Shown here: in pieces, positions 1 to 8,138 of the stretch | Layout: every line of letters starts with the position of its first letter | Numbering within the stretch: position 1 is the first letter of the stretch | NCBI GenBank assembly: GCA_937903155.1 | Contig: CALCZU010000122.1 | Coordinates: 1-64,000, forward strand | Source: an uncultured Bdellovibrionales bacterium | GTDB taxonomy: Bacteria; Bdellovibrionota; FAC87; UBA2466 | DNA length: 64,000 nucleotides | Direction of reading: 5' to 3' | Made by a program: the position numbers and the translations under genes | The notes under the pieces: generated by a model | What the model saw: only the letters and a program-made list of their open reading frames with translations | Told to the model about the DNA's origin: nothing | Database searches by the model: none

Positions 1-2
1 AA

Positions 3-191
3 AAAGTAAAGAGCTGGATTTTAGAAGGAGCAAAACCTCTTAAAAGTGGAGAAGGAAAAACGCTTGTCTCCTCCGGTTTACTTTCCATTCCTGGCTCACT
101 TGAAAACGCACAAAGAGATTTATCTCGATCCGTTCCGTCAATTGCTTTGACCCCAGAGCATTCTAAGAAAACGCTTAAGCAAAACTTTTAA
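3..191 (+). CDS. C-terminal fragment of an unidentified protein
   Basis: An open frame enters from the left edge and ends at TAA 189-191, giving the last 62 residues of a protein (ending TLKQNF). The visible part is polar and lysine/serine rich, with no membrane segment and no motif I recognise. It converges on the transglycosylase gene, with 4 bases between the two stop codons. The rest of the gene lies outside the window, so no function is proposed. Confidence 0.5.
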   Translation, partial: KVKSWILEGAKPLKSGEGKTLVSSGLLSIPGSLENAQRDLSRSVPSIALTPEHSKKTLKQNF

Positions 192-195
192 TCGA

Positions 196-1893
196 CTACG
201 GCAGAGGATTTTTTTCAGGCAATTTTAAAGCGATGAAGTCTTTTCCCACAATCCCCTGATTCGCCATGGCGTGATAATAAATATAATTTCTTAACACGAG
301 CTTCACATAGTTGCGCGTTTCTGGAATCGGAATCAATTCGACAAAGACATCCAGCGGAAGATTTCCCATTCGCTTCGTCCACCGACCCACACGTTGAATC
401 CCCGCATTGTAAGAGGCTGCGACTAAAGCCGGGTGCTGCACGTAGCGAAAAAGCTGGTGCAAGTGAAACGCCCCCAGTTTGATATTTTCTTCGGCCGAAT
501 ACATCACCTTGTCTTTTTGATTGACTCGATACTTCCAAGCTTGTCCCATTTCTTTGGCCAGAAACGGCATGATTTGCATGAGCCCTCGAGCATCGCTTGA
601 GGAAGTGGCAAACGCATTAAAGGCGCTCTCCTGGCGCATAATCGACCAGACAAATTCCTTAGGAACTTCCCACTGCTGACTCGCATTCTCCACGACGGGA
701 GCAAAAGGTTTCGGAAAGACGTTCTGAATTTTCTGATTCAACTTCAAAAAAGATTCTGGCTTTTGAAAAGCGCTTTGCAGATTTCCAAATAATTTCACGG
801 CTTCGAGATGGTTTCCACCCGCCTGGAACAAATCCATCACATAGATCAACGCATCGATATTCTCATCGGGACTGCTTTTCAGTTCTTCCGCTGCTTTTAC
901 AAGAAACGGAGTGGCGTCCTTTCGTAAGTTATTATCCATTCGAAGTTCAGCGTCTAAGAGCAATGAATGGACTTTTGAAGAAACTGAGAAGGATTCTGGG
1001 GTCCTGGGTGCCGTTGTCGGAATCGAAAGCAGAGAATCCTCACCTCGCGCGGCTTTCGCAAGATAAAGGTAATAGCCATAGACGGGTTGATTTAAAAGGC
1101 TCGTGTACGCTGCTTCTTTTTTTACGGCATCTGTTTGAAATTGATACAGCCAATAGTTGCGACGAAGCAGATTGGAAAAACTTTTATCTTCATCACATTG
1201 GCTCTCAAAAATCGCTCTCGCGTCGTCTTTTTTTCCGTTCACGTACGCTCTCAGTGCCAACACAAAACCTGCTTGGGTCGTTTCCGGTTTACAAGGAAAA
1301 ATGGTTTTCAGGTTTTGATAAGAGACAATCAGCGAGGGGGATTCGAAATTCTCTTGAAGGATTCTAAATTTCAGAAGTTGAACGCGGTAATTTTCTTCGT
1401 TGCCCGCATCTTTTGAAAACTCTTCGCTGCTTAAGACCTCTTCGATGAGTTTCAGCGCTTTTTCATTTTCGTCTCGATTCCAGTGATCCCTCGCAGTCTT
1501 TAGCTTTTTCTCCCATTTCGGTTTGAGGGGTGCTGTCGGCGTGCTTTCAGAAATTTTTAAATTTTTCAGTTCCGAAGTCTCGACAAGTTGCGCAACTTCG
1601 ACGTAAAGCAAATCGCTTTTTTGTTCCAAATTCCTTCTGAGCTCTGAAGATTCACGGACTCTTCCCAGCTCCACTTGATAAAGGTCGTAAAGCCGCTTCT
1701 TTTGAAACAGATTTAACGTTGCTGCCTTCTCTTCAAGCTCTAAGCGTTCAAGATGCTGGGCTCGCTCTTTCTGAGTCGTATAGCCCTCTTGGAAATAGCT
1801 GTAATAGACTTTGGGTTGATGTTTCGTGGCACATTGGCATAATAAGAGGACACAGATAAGAATACTTGCGGTGCGTTGTAGGGATAGTTTCAC
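196..1893 (-). CDS. Lytic transglycosylase lipoprotein, SLT (Slt70-like) family
   Basis: Predicted periplasmic murein lytic transglycosylase that cleaves the MurNAc-GlcNAc bond of peptidoglycan. The N-terminus is a lipoprotein signal ending in the lipobox LLCQC (Cys about 21). Residues 30-390 are helical and TPR-like, as in the Slt70 superhelix. The SLT domain occupies about 400-550. It has the catalytic Glu in MRQESAF, then GLMQIMP and ASYNAG, all standard motifs of the family. The start is a GTG with no clear Shine-Dalgarno. It is divergent from the next lipoprotein gene. The family is secure; whether the substrate is self or prey wall cannot be told from sequence. Confidence 0.9.
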   Translation of the reverse strand: MKLSLQRTASILICVLLLCQCATKHQPKVYYSYFQEGYTTQKERAQHLERLELEEKAATLNLFQKKRLYDLYQVELGRVRESSELRRNLEQKSDLLYVEVAQLVETSELKNLKISESTPTAPLKPKWEKKLKTARDHWNRDENEKALKLIEEVLSSEEFSKDAGNEENYRVQLLKFRILQENFESPSLIVSYQNLKTIFPCKPETTQAGFVLALRAYVNGKKDDARAIFESQCDEDKSFSNLLRRNYWLYQFQTDAVKKEAAYTSLLNQPVYGYYLYLAKAARGEDSLLSIPTTAPRTPESFSVSSKVHSLLLDAELRMDNNLRKDATPFLVKAAEELKSSPDENIDALIYVMDLFQAGGNHLEAVKLFGNLQSAFQKPESFLKLNQKIQNVFPKPFAPVVENASQQWEVPKEFVWSIMRQESAFNAFATSSSDARGLMQIMPFLAKEMGQAWKYRVNQKDKVMYSAEENIKLGAFHLHQLFRYVQHPALVAASYNAGIQRVGRWTKRMGNLPLDVFVELIPIPETRNYVKLVLRNYIYYHAMANQGIVGKDFIALKLPEKNPLP

Positions 1894-1930
1894 GTACCAG
1901 TATCTTATGTCATCTTAAGGAACTTCGAAA

Positions 1931-2260
1931 ATGAAATTTGTATTCTATGGATTCATTGGATTTGCCGTTTTTTCAATCATCTCTTGCACTGAAAAAAAGC
2001 CCATTCCCAAAGAAGTGACGGATTTGGATGAGAAAATTACGAAGATGGAAGCCGAGCTCGCTGCAACCGATACCAATTTAAAAAAAGCACTCGACCACGG
2101 CCTTCAAATCAAAATGACAAGCGATCGAGAACTCTTAAATAGTCGCCTTCAGCGGGAAAAAGAAAGAATGAAAATGATCTGGCCGAATTGGGAGAAAGAA
2201 CGCCTTGAAAAAGCCGGCGCCGGTGGTGGCGGTGAAGGCGGCGGCGGGGGTCATCATTAA
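1931..2260 (+). CDS. Small coiled-coil lipoprotein with Gly/His tail
   Basis: A 109-residue predicted lipoprotein. A short signal peptide ends in the lipobox SIISC (Cys about 19). A charged helical stretch of about 60 residues (heptad-like, LDEKITKMEAEL) follows and then a low-complexity tail of glycines ending in HH. The start has an AAGGAAC ribosome binding site. The family is not recognised; size and coiled coil recall Lpp-like envelope spacers. The Gly/His tail could bind a metal. Its stop overlaps that of the convergent kelch gene by the shared palindrome TTAA. Confidence 0.75.
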   Translation: MKFVFYGFIGFAVFSIISCTEKKPIPKEVTDLDEKITKMEAELAATDTNLKKALDHGLQIKMTSDRELLNSRLQREKERMKMIWPNWEKERLEKAGAGGGGEGGGGGHH

Positions 2261-4644
2261 GGAGTGTAAAGTCCGCCACTGTTCGATGAACTGTACATTC
2301 CCCAAACAAGGAGTTTGGTTCCGGTCCAGAAAAGATGACTTAAGTGTCGACCCGCGGGAGCGCTTGTTGTCGCCATTGAACTCCAAGTGGCCGTCGGGAA
2401 ATCATAAATTCCGCCCGTATTTAAATAGCTGCCATTATATCCTGACCACACAATGAATTTTGAACCCGTCCAAACCCCGCGCGGACTTTGACGAGGAACT
2501 GGAGAACTTAACGTCGTCATCGCGGTCCAAGCGTTTGTCGAAGGATTGTAATAAGCTGACGTATTGAGGTAAGCGCTCCCAGCAAAGTTGCTCGCTCCAC
2601 CCCATATTAGCCAGACAGTTCCCGACCACGCATGGGCTGCCGCATTTCGAGCCGACGGTGCAGACAACGTCGGAAGGGTTGTCCAAGAATTTCCCGAAGG
2701 ATCAAACGCCGCACCCGTATTGGTCACGGAGGAGTTATTCGGATACCCCCCAAATACGAGCATTTTAGTACCGGTCCAAACCGTCATGTGAGCATCTCTT
2801 GCCGAGGGCGCACTTAAGGTTGCCATTGGAGTCCATGTGTTTGAAGCCACGTTGTACATTCCGCCCGTGCTCTGTAATCCGGAATTGTAACTTCCCGTTG
2901 ATTCACCCCCCCAGAAGATCGCGTAGGTTCCATTCCAAACTCCCCAGGGGCTGGCGGTATTTAAAGTTCTTCTCGCGGTCGGAGCGGACAATGTCGCCAT
3001 CGTTGTCCAAGTGTTAGCAGAAGGGTCGTAAACACCGCCTGTGTTTACATAGGCTCCGCCCGCCCATACAACCATTTTGCTTCCAGTCCAAACTGAGAAC
3101 GATTCATTTCTTGCAGCAGGGGCACCTAGCGTCGCCATATCAGACCAACTGTCTGCCACCGGATCGTATTTTCCGCCCGTGTTAGCGGCTCCTCCCCAGA
3201 TCAGAAGATAACTGCCCGTCCACTGACTCGAGAACAAGTTTCTTGCAGAGGGTGCTGCGAGTGTCGCCGTAGCCGTCCAACTGTTGTTGGTTACCGTCGC
3301 AAAAGATCCGGAAGCCGTTGTCACTTTTGACGTCGCAGCACCGTTAATCAAACTTGCATTCTGAGCGCGACCCACTCCATAAAAACTCGTCGTCACTCCA
3401 TTTAAATAAATCCCAAAATTTAAAACGTCATCGGCGCTACCGCCTGTTTGAATTTGCAAACCACTCGATCCAAAGGTGCCTGACATCGTGCCCGAATTGT
3501 TCATCTGAGCCGCAAGATAGTCGTAGTTCGTTCCGTTGTAGATCGTTCCGATCGCGTTGATCGTAGAACCCGACGGAGGTGCCGAAACCGCATTTAAAAT
3601 ACAATCCCGCGAAGTGTTCGAGGTGAAAAGGGTAATCCCGGTATTTGCGTTCCCTGTGAGAGGAGCATTCACGGTTCCGAAAGAAGAGTTCAAACTCCCA
3701 GTGCTAGTCACATGAGCTGTTACAGCACACCGCCACGAATTGGATGTGGTCGCGCGATTGGCTCCGACAGTGATGACGTTAGTCCCAACGACCGCGATTC
3801 CCGAAGGAACTGAATCTGCAGCACCACCCGAAATGGCAGCCGTGAAATCCACGGCATCTCCCCAAGGCGAAGCGGCGGCCACTAAAGAAGTATTGAACTG
3901 ATTCACATAGAATTTATGGTTCGCAGCTGTGTCAGTGCTTGCCATGTAGTATTTTGAGTTCGCGCTATCAAAGGCAATCCCGACGGCAGTGCCACTGATT
4001 CCGGTGAGCTTCGTTGTCGTCCCATACTGACTTCCATCTTGCTGATCGAAGGCCGCAATAAAAGGACGAAACGCGCCAGGTGAGTAAAATCCGACACTCC
4101 CCACAATCACTACGGTTCCATTATGACCGCCCGTGCCCGTTGCGGAATCGTAAATAATTCCACGTACGAACGCGTGACCGTCGGTTGAGTTTCCGCCGAT
4201 CCCCGTCTTTTTAATCCCTGCGGTTCCAAAGGAAGCATCCAAGGTTCCGCTATTATCAAACTTCACTAAATAAACTTCATAGTAACCAGCGGCTTCCATA
4301 CTTCTGCAAGCCGCGATAAATCCGCCATTCGCGTAGGTGATGGCATTACAAAGATTATCTCCCGTAGCACCGGAGAAATCGATCGTTCTTCTGCCGGGGA
4401 TGGCACCCGAAGCATTAAAATTCAAATCGGGTCCGCCCGAACTTTTGTTATAAGAGGCTAAAAGTCCTTGGTACTGATTCGACGCCGTCACCCAAGTGCG
4501 TCCTACGGCAATGAAATTCGAGACGGAATTGTCTTTCTGAGCGCCCGCTCTTAACACCATTTGGTTTACGTCATAGGTGATTTCACCATAACCAAAAACC
4601 AAGGTCGGCAAAACAAAACTGATGATTTTAAATAAGTTCTTCAT
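2257..4644 (-). CDS. Secreted delta-60/kelch-repeat protein
   Basis: A 795-residue exported protein with an N-terminal signal peptide (MKNLFKIISFVLPTLVFG). The first half has repeats of the delta-60 type (phrases such as LDASFGTAGI and LNSSFGTVNA). The second half (about 455-795) has at least six kelch-like repeats of about 55 residues, each with a core like NTWTTMATLSAPTARR followed by WTGxKxxVWGG. Both repeat types form beta-propellers, so a two-propeller extracellular protein is likely. The ligand is unknown. It lies 3 bases downstream of a small lipoprotein gene, so the two are probably co-transcribed. Confidence 0.8.
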   Translation of the reverse strand: MKNLFKIISFVLPTLVFGYGEITYDVNQMVLRAGAQKDNSVSNFIAVGRTWVTASNQYQGLLASYNKSSGGPDLNFNASGAIPGRRTIDFSGATGDNLCNAITYANGGFIAACRSMEAAGYYEVYLVKFDNSGTLDASFGTAGIKKTGIGGNSTDGHAFVRGIIYDSATGTGGHNGTVVIVGSVGFYSPGAFRPFIAAFDQQDGSQYGTTTKLTGISGTAVGIAFDSANSKYYMASTDTAANHKFYVNQFNTSLVAAASPWGDAVDFTAAISGGAADSVPSGIAVVGTNVITVGANRATTSNSWRCAVTAHVTSTGSLNSSFGTVNAPLTGNANTGITLFTSNTSRDCILNAVSAPPSGSTINAIGTIYNGTNYDYLAAQMNNSGTMSGTFGSSGLQIQTGGSADDVLNFGIYLNGVTTSFYGVGRAQNASLINGAATSKVTTASGSFATVTNNSWTATATLAAPSARNLFSSQWTGSYLLIWGGAANTGGKYDPVADSWSDMATLGAPAARNESFSVWTGSKMVVWAGGAYVNTGGVYDPSANTWTTMATLSAPTARRTLNTASPWGVWNGTYAIFWGGESTGSYNSGLQSTGGMYNVASNTWTPMATLSAPSARDAHMTVWTGTKMLVFGGYPNNSSVTNTGAAFDPSGNSWTTLPTLSAPSARNAAAHAWSGTVWLIWGGASNFAGSAYLNTSAYYNPSTNAWTAMTTLSSPVPRQSPRGVWTGSKFIVWSGYNGSYLNTGGIYDFPTATWSSMATTSAPAGRHLSHLFWTGTKLLVWGMYSSSNSGGLYTP

Positions 4645-4647
4645 AAA

Positions 4648-4893
4648 TTAGCTCCCAGGGGTCAGCACCATATTGGTAGAGACCTGAGTCACAGTGGTAT
4701 TTTCGTTGGAGACTTCGGAAGAAACCGTTTCTGTACTCACAATAGGATTATTTTCGCCAGAGACGTCACTGGTTGCAGGTTCGCCAGGTGGATTTAACTG
4801 CCCAAAAGCTGTGTCAGGAGAAGCAACTTTGCCGCAAGCGGAGAGCGCTACTAGGATGACGCAAATTTTAAGGAAGACAGCGATACGTTCCAT
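4648..4893 (-). CDS. Small Ser/Thr-rich lipoprotein
   Basis: An 81-residue predicted lipoprotein. The signal peptide ends in the lipobox ALSAC (Cys about 20), and a disordered Ser/Thr/Val/Glu-rich region follows with no conserved fold visible. The ribosome binding site GAGGAA lies well placed before the ATG. The stop is 3 bases before the start of the propeller protein, so it may act as its surface partner. That role is inferred from position only. Confidence 0.7.
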   Translation of the reverse strand: MERIAVFLKICVILVALSACGKVASPDTAFGQLNPPGEPATSDVSGENNPIVSTETVSSEVSNENTTVTQVSTNMVLTPGS

Positions 4894-5085
4894 AAGTTCC
4901 TCATTGGTTCTATGTCTACAAGTTCAGATTAATTCACTTGTGTGGAGGAATTATGTTGGAATCGTGGAGTCTACGAGAAAATGGGTGATTTTTTTTCGAA
5001 AATAGAGAGAAAAATCAATCGGATGGCAAATGGGGTGTAGCAAAGACAGGCAGTAATTGTGCAGATGTGGGGCGACGCTAACCCA

Positions 5086-6060
5086 TTATGAGGGCAGCAT
5101 TTCAGGTTCTGAGAGGGAAAGAGTCAGAGGCTTACGATGGGTCACGAGTTTAAAGTAGGCTGATATCGCTAAGGCATACAAAACCCAACCCATATGGAGA
5201 TGAAACACTTGAATCATCACCCTCATCCCCCAATATTTCCCCCAGACGTAACTGACACTCGCGCCGATTAAAAAGAGCGACACAATCCGGAAGATATTCA
5301 CAATGTACATCATCATAACGCCGAATAGGGTGTAGAAAAGCCATTGGGATTTTGAAAAATACTTTTTGTCATTCGCGTAAAAAAGAAGAAAGAGAGAGAG
5401 AAAAAGCATCAGCCCATCAAATCCGGCACAACCTTCTCCAATAAAAGCCGTAATCAACGGGTGGTGCAGGACGAGATATTTTGCATGATAGAATTCACAT
5501 TGCATTTCAGATCCCATCATTCCTTTGAGGGACCAGCAAGAAAGATTCATCATTCGAGGGCCGACCGACTCCCAAATCATTTTGACGAAATAGTTTTGGA
5601 TCACAACGCTGAACGCGATTAAAAATCCAGGAATAAGAACCACTCGTTTAGGATTAGAGATAAAAAATGCCGGAGGAACTAACACAAAAAACGCAGTGAC
5701 CAAAGACGCAAGGACTAACCCCCACCACGCCACAAGCGAAACTACTGAATACGATTGTTCCGGGTTGCGAATCAGAAAACTATACGAAATCACACCGGCT
5801 AAAAACGCGAGATTCACAAGACTTCTTTTCAAGCTAAACGAAAGAGAAACTTTTTTCGCCGAATCTAGACAATAGAACACTACAAAATAAGCACAGGGGA
5901 CGGAGACAAATAAATCCCAATCCACAAACAAACTCCAACCAATTCTCAAATGAACGACTTCTCTCAAAAAAAGCCGCAAAAAAGCGTACTGGGCGACCGG
6001 CGCCAGTAAAGTCAAAAACCCTTTAAAGAGCACTGAAGATTTTATTTTTTCTTTGTTCAC
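5086..6060 (-). CDS. Exosortase/archaeosortase-family transpeptidase
   Basis: A polytopic membrane protein (324 aa, about 8 hydrophobic segments) with the three conserved exosortase sites: Cys211 in GEGCAGFDG, Arg258 in NIFRIV, and His287 in FHLHMG (HxxxG). In characterised members this Cys-Arg-His set processes proteins carrying a C-terminal signal of motif, membrane helix and basic cluster. The GTG start overlaps the stop of the upstream gene as GTGA, so translation is probably coupled. The partner has just such a tail. No EPS biosynthesis genes are adjacent, unlike the PEP-CTERM systems, so this looks like a dedicated one-substrate enzyme. The C-terminus after the last helix is short. Confidence 0.85.
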   Translation of the reverse strand: MNKEKIKSSVLFKGFLTLLAPVAQYAFLRLFLREVVHLRIGWSLFVDWDLFVSVPCAYFVVFYCLDSAKKVSLSFSLKRSLVNLAFLAGVISYSFLIRNPEQSYSVVSLVAWWGLVLASLVTAFFVLVPPAFFISNPKRVVLIPGFLIAFSVVIQNYFVKMIWESVGPRMMNLSCWSLKGMMGSEMQCEFYHAKYLVLHHPLITAFIGEGCAGFDGLMLFLSLFLLFYANDKKYFSKSQWLFYTLFGVMMMYIVNIFRIVSLFLIGASVSYVWGKYWGMRVMIQVFHLHMGWVLYALAISAYFKLVTHRKPLTLSLSEPEMLPS

Positions 6061-6329
6061 GTAAGGGCAACTCTTCTTTTCTTTAGTTGATAGAATAAAG
6101 CGAATGCGCCGCCTAGAAATAATAGAGTCAGAACGCCTTGAGGCAATTCAGGCAAACAGCATTGAAATTCACTTCCATCTTGTCCGAAGGAAGTATCTTG
6201 GCATTTGTTGACCGGGCAGAAATTCCCGCACGTAGGTTCATAATACGTAGTTCCCGAACAGCCGGGTTCTGCATGGAGAGGTAGCGTCAGAAACACGCAA
6301 AATAATAAAATGCGGAGATAACGTTGCAT
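6057..6329 (-). CDS. Cys-rich exported peptide with exosortase-type C-terminal sorting signal
   Basis: A 90-residue protein with a signal peptide (cleavage near LHA-EP, residue 20) and a short mature part holding six cysteines (24, 34, 38, 43, 57, 58). The C-terminus has a Pro-Glu motif (LPELPQG, about 59-65), a hydrophobic helix at about 65-82 and the basic cluster KKRR. This is the tripartite layout of PEP-CTERM-like sorting signals. It is the first gene of a two-gene unit with the exosortase and overlaps it by 4 bases, so it is most likely the dedicated substrate. Six cysteines suggest a disulfide-bonded knot. Function of the mature peptide is unknown. Confidence 0.75.
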   Translation of the reverse strand: MQRYLRILLFCVFLTLPLHAEPGCSGTTYYEPTCGNFCPVNKCQDTSFGQDGSEFQCCLPELPQGVLTLLFLGGAFALFYQLKKRRVALT

Positions 6330-6458
6330 AGGCGCTCTTAATGGGTTTTGGGAAGAAAATAAATAAAACGGAGATACTAAAATTATGCGCTTATCAAAAA
6401 AAAAGTCAATCTACCCTCTGAAAATAACGCGACGCAATTTGCGAATCGTTGATTTATA

Positions 6459-8138
6459 TTATTCCTGTTCAAGCGCCGCTGCGAATAAAGAAGCTTCGAC
6501 AGGAACTTCCGGAGTAGACGGTTGGGCCATGGGGTTTCCACCCTTATCGCGCGGTTTGAGACGGACGAAGCCCTTACTCAGCGCTGGAAGTTTATCGAAA
6601 AAAGTGGCGACGTAGCTACTGGTCCCGATGTGAATTAAAGCAGGCCACTCCTCGTAAGACTTTCCGTCGAGTTCAAGATCCGCAATCCGATTCACAAAAG
6701 GGATCCCCCATTTCCGAATACGAAAATGAACGGAGTCTGAAAATGCGGGCGTAAAATTCGCCGAAACATGACGATAAATTTCCAAGAAATTTAAAAGCAA
6801 TCGAACTTCACTTTTGGTTAAATAAAAAGTCTTAATCGGAGCACCCACTCGAAAACTCTCATCAAAGCCTAAAGGAAGAATGCGAAAAATATCCGAGTAC
6901 TGATAACGTGTCGGCTTACCCTCAACAGGGGTAATCCCTTCGCGAATCAAACTCGCAGCCGTAAAGTAAAAATCCACGGGATCTTTTAAGCGTTTATTGA
7001 GTTCGCGGCGGACAGCCGATGTTACAAAGATTCCCAGCGGAGCTTGAGATTCTCGGACCGCGGGATAGTTCTTCGAAAGAGTCGCGATTGGACTCTCATA
7101 GCGGTAGCCGAGATGAGAGGTAATTCCCACAATTTCTCGTTTGTATTGTGCTATTTTTTCCAGCATCCCTGCATCGGGTAATATCTGATCGTTCATTTCA
7201 ATCGAAGTCGCGCCTTCATTTCGGAGTTTAAAAATCTGATTCTCATAACTCAGTTCCAATTTTCCAAGATAGCGACCGAAAGATCCGGCTTGCGCCACCC
7301 ATGTTGTGCCCGAAAGGATGGGTTTCGGATACAGTCGATGAGTATGCCCCGAAATCACGAGATCAATTCCTTTCGTTTTTCCCAGAGCCAAATCTTCTGG
7401 ATCGCCTCCATGGATTAAAGCTATTACAATGTCCACTTGATTCCGAGATTTTAATTCGAGCGCGAGTTTCGACGCCAGACTTGTGATTTCCGTAAATTGG
7501 GCTTTTCCCTTTTTGTCGTCGTAACCAATAAATGCAATCTCGCCCCGCGTTCCGGAGCTAGACCTTAGGGCATCTGATCCTACAAACCCCAGAAATCCCA
7601 CTCGCAATTTCACGCCCTGATACGAAACCTCTTTGATCATTGTTTGGGAGAGCCCCATTTCGGTGTCGAGAAGATTCGAAGCCACAATCCGGTGGTTTAG
7701 CCCCAGTTTTTTTCCTTTTCCAAGAAGCCGCTGGATTCCGAGTGGTCCCCCGTCAAACTCATGATTTCCAAAACTGACCGCGTCGTAGCCGGCATATCCA
7801 AAAAATTCAAGTTCAGGGACTGAAGCAGACGAACTCACGGCCAAAGAATGAAAGAGAGTCCCCGAATAAAAATCACCCGCATCTACCACTAAAACGGGTT
7901 CTCCCGTTTTCGACTTTTCTGCTCGAATCGTTTTAATAGCCGTCGCAAGCCTTGCGTAATGTCCCCGAACGGGAGATCCATCGCCAACTTTACCCGTGAA
8001 GTAACTATCAGGCCCCGTGCCTTCGAAATGTGAATGAAGATCATTTGTATGCAAAACCGTGAGAGGAAAAGGGGCTGAGAGCACAGCATTCCCGCCCGTC
8101 CATAATCCCAAAATCAAAAGCTTAAAAAAACGATTCAT
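6459..8138 (-). CDS. Periplasmic 5'-nucleotidase/metallophosphatase (UshA-like)
   Basis: A 559-residue exported enzyme of the 5'-nucleotidase / cyclic phosphodiesterase family. A signal peptide precedes the metallophosphatase domain (about 25-330) with its metal motifs TNDLHSH, GDFYSG, GNHEFDGG and GHTHRLYP. The C-terminal 5'-nucleotidase domain (about 350-530) binds the nucleoside. The ATG follows the stop of the molybdoenzyme gene directly, so they form one operon. A second paralogue lies at 59057-60838. The likely role is salvage of external nucleotides or phosphate. Confidence 0.85.
   Translation of the reverse strand: MNRFFKLLILGLWTGGNAVLSAPFPLTVLHTNDLHSHFEGTGPDSYFTGKVGDGSPVRGHYARLATAIKTIRAEKSKTGEPVLVVDAGDFYSGTLFHSLAVSSSASVPELEFFGYAGYDAVSFGNHEFDGGPLGIQRLLGKGKKLGLNHRIVASNLLDTEMGLSQTMIKEVSYQGVKLRVGFLGFVGSDALRSSSGTRGEIAFIGYDDKKGKAQFTEITSLASKLALELKSRNQVDIVIALIHGGDPEDLALGKTKGIDLVISGHTHRLYPKPILSGTTWVAQAGSFGRYLGKLELSYENQIFKLRNEGATSIEMNDQILPDAGMLEKIAQYKREIVGITSHLGYRYESPIATLSKNYPAVRESQAPLGIFVTSAVRRELNKRLKDPVDFYFTAASLIREGITPVEGKPTRYQYSDIFRILPLGFDESFRVGAPIKTFYLTKSEVRLLLNFLEIYRHVSANFTPAFSDSVHFRIRKWGIPFVNRIADLELDGKSYEEWPALIHIGTSSYVATFFDKLPALSKGFVRLKPRDKGGNPMAQPSTPEVPVEASLFAAALEQE

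Noticed and set aside
6385..6615. Small plus-strand frame upstream of the exosortase pair
   Set aside because: It overlaps the end of the nucleotidase gene in antisense, has no ribosome binding site and no recognisable product.
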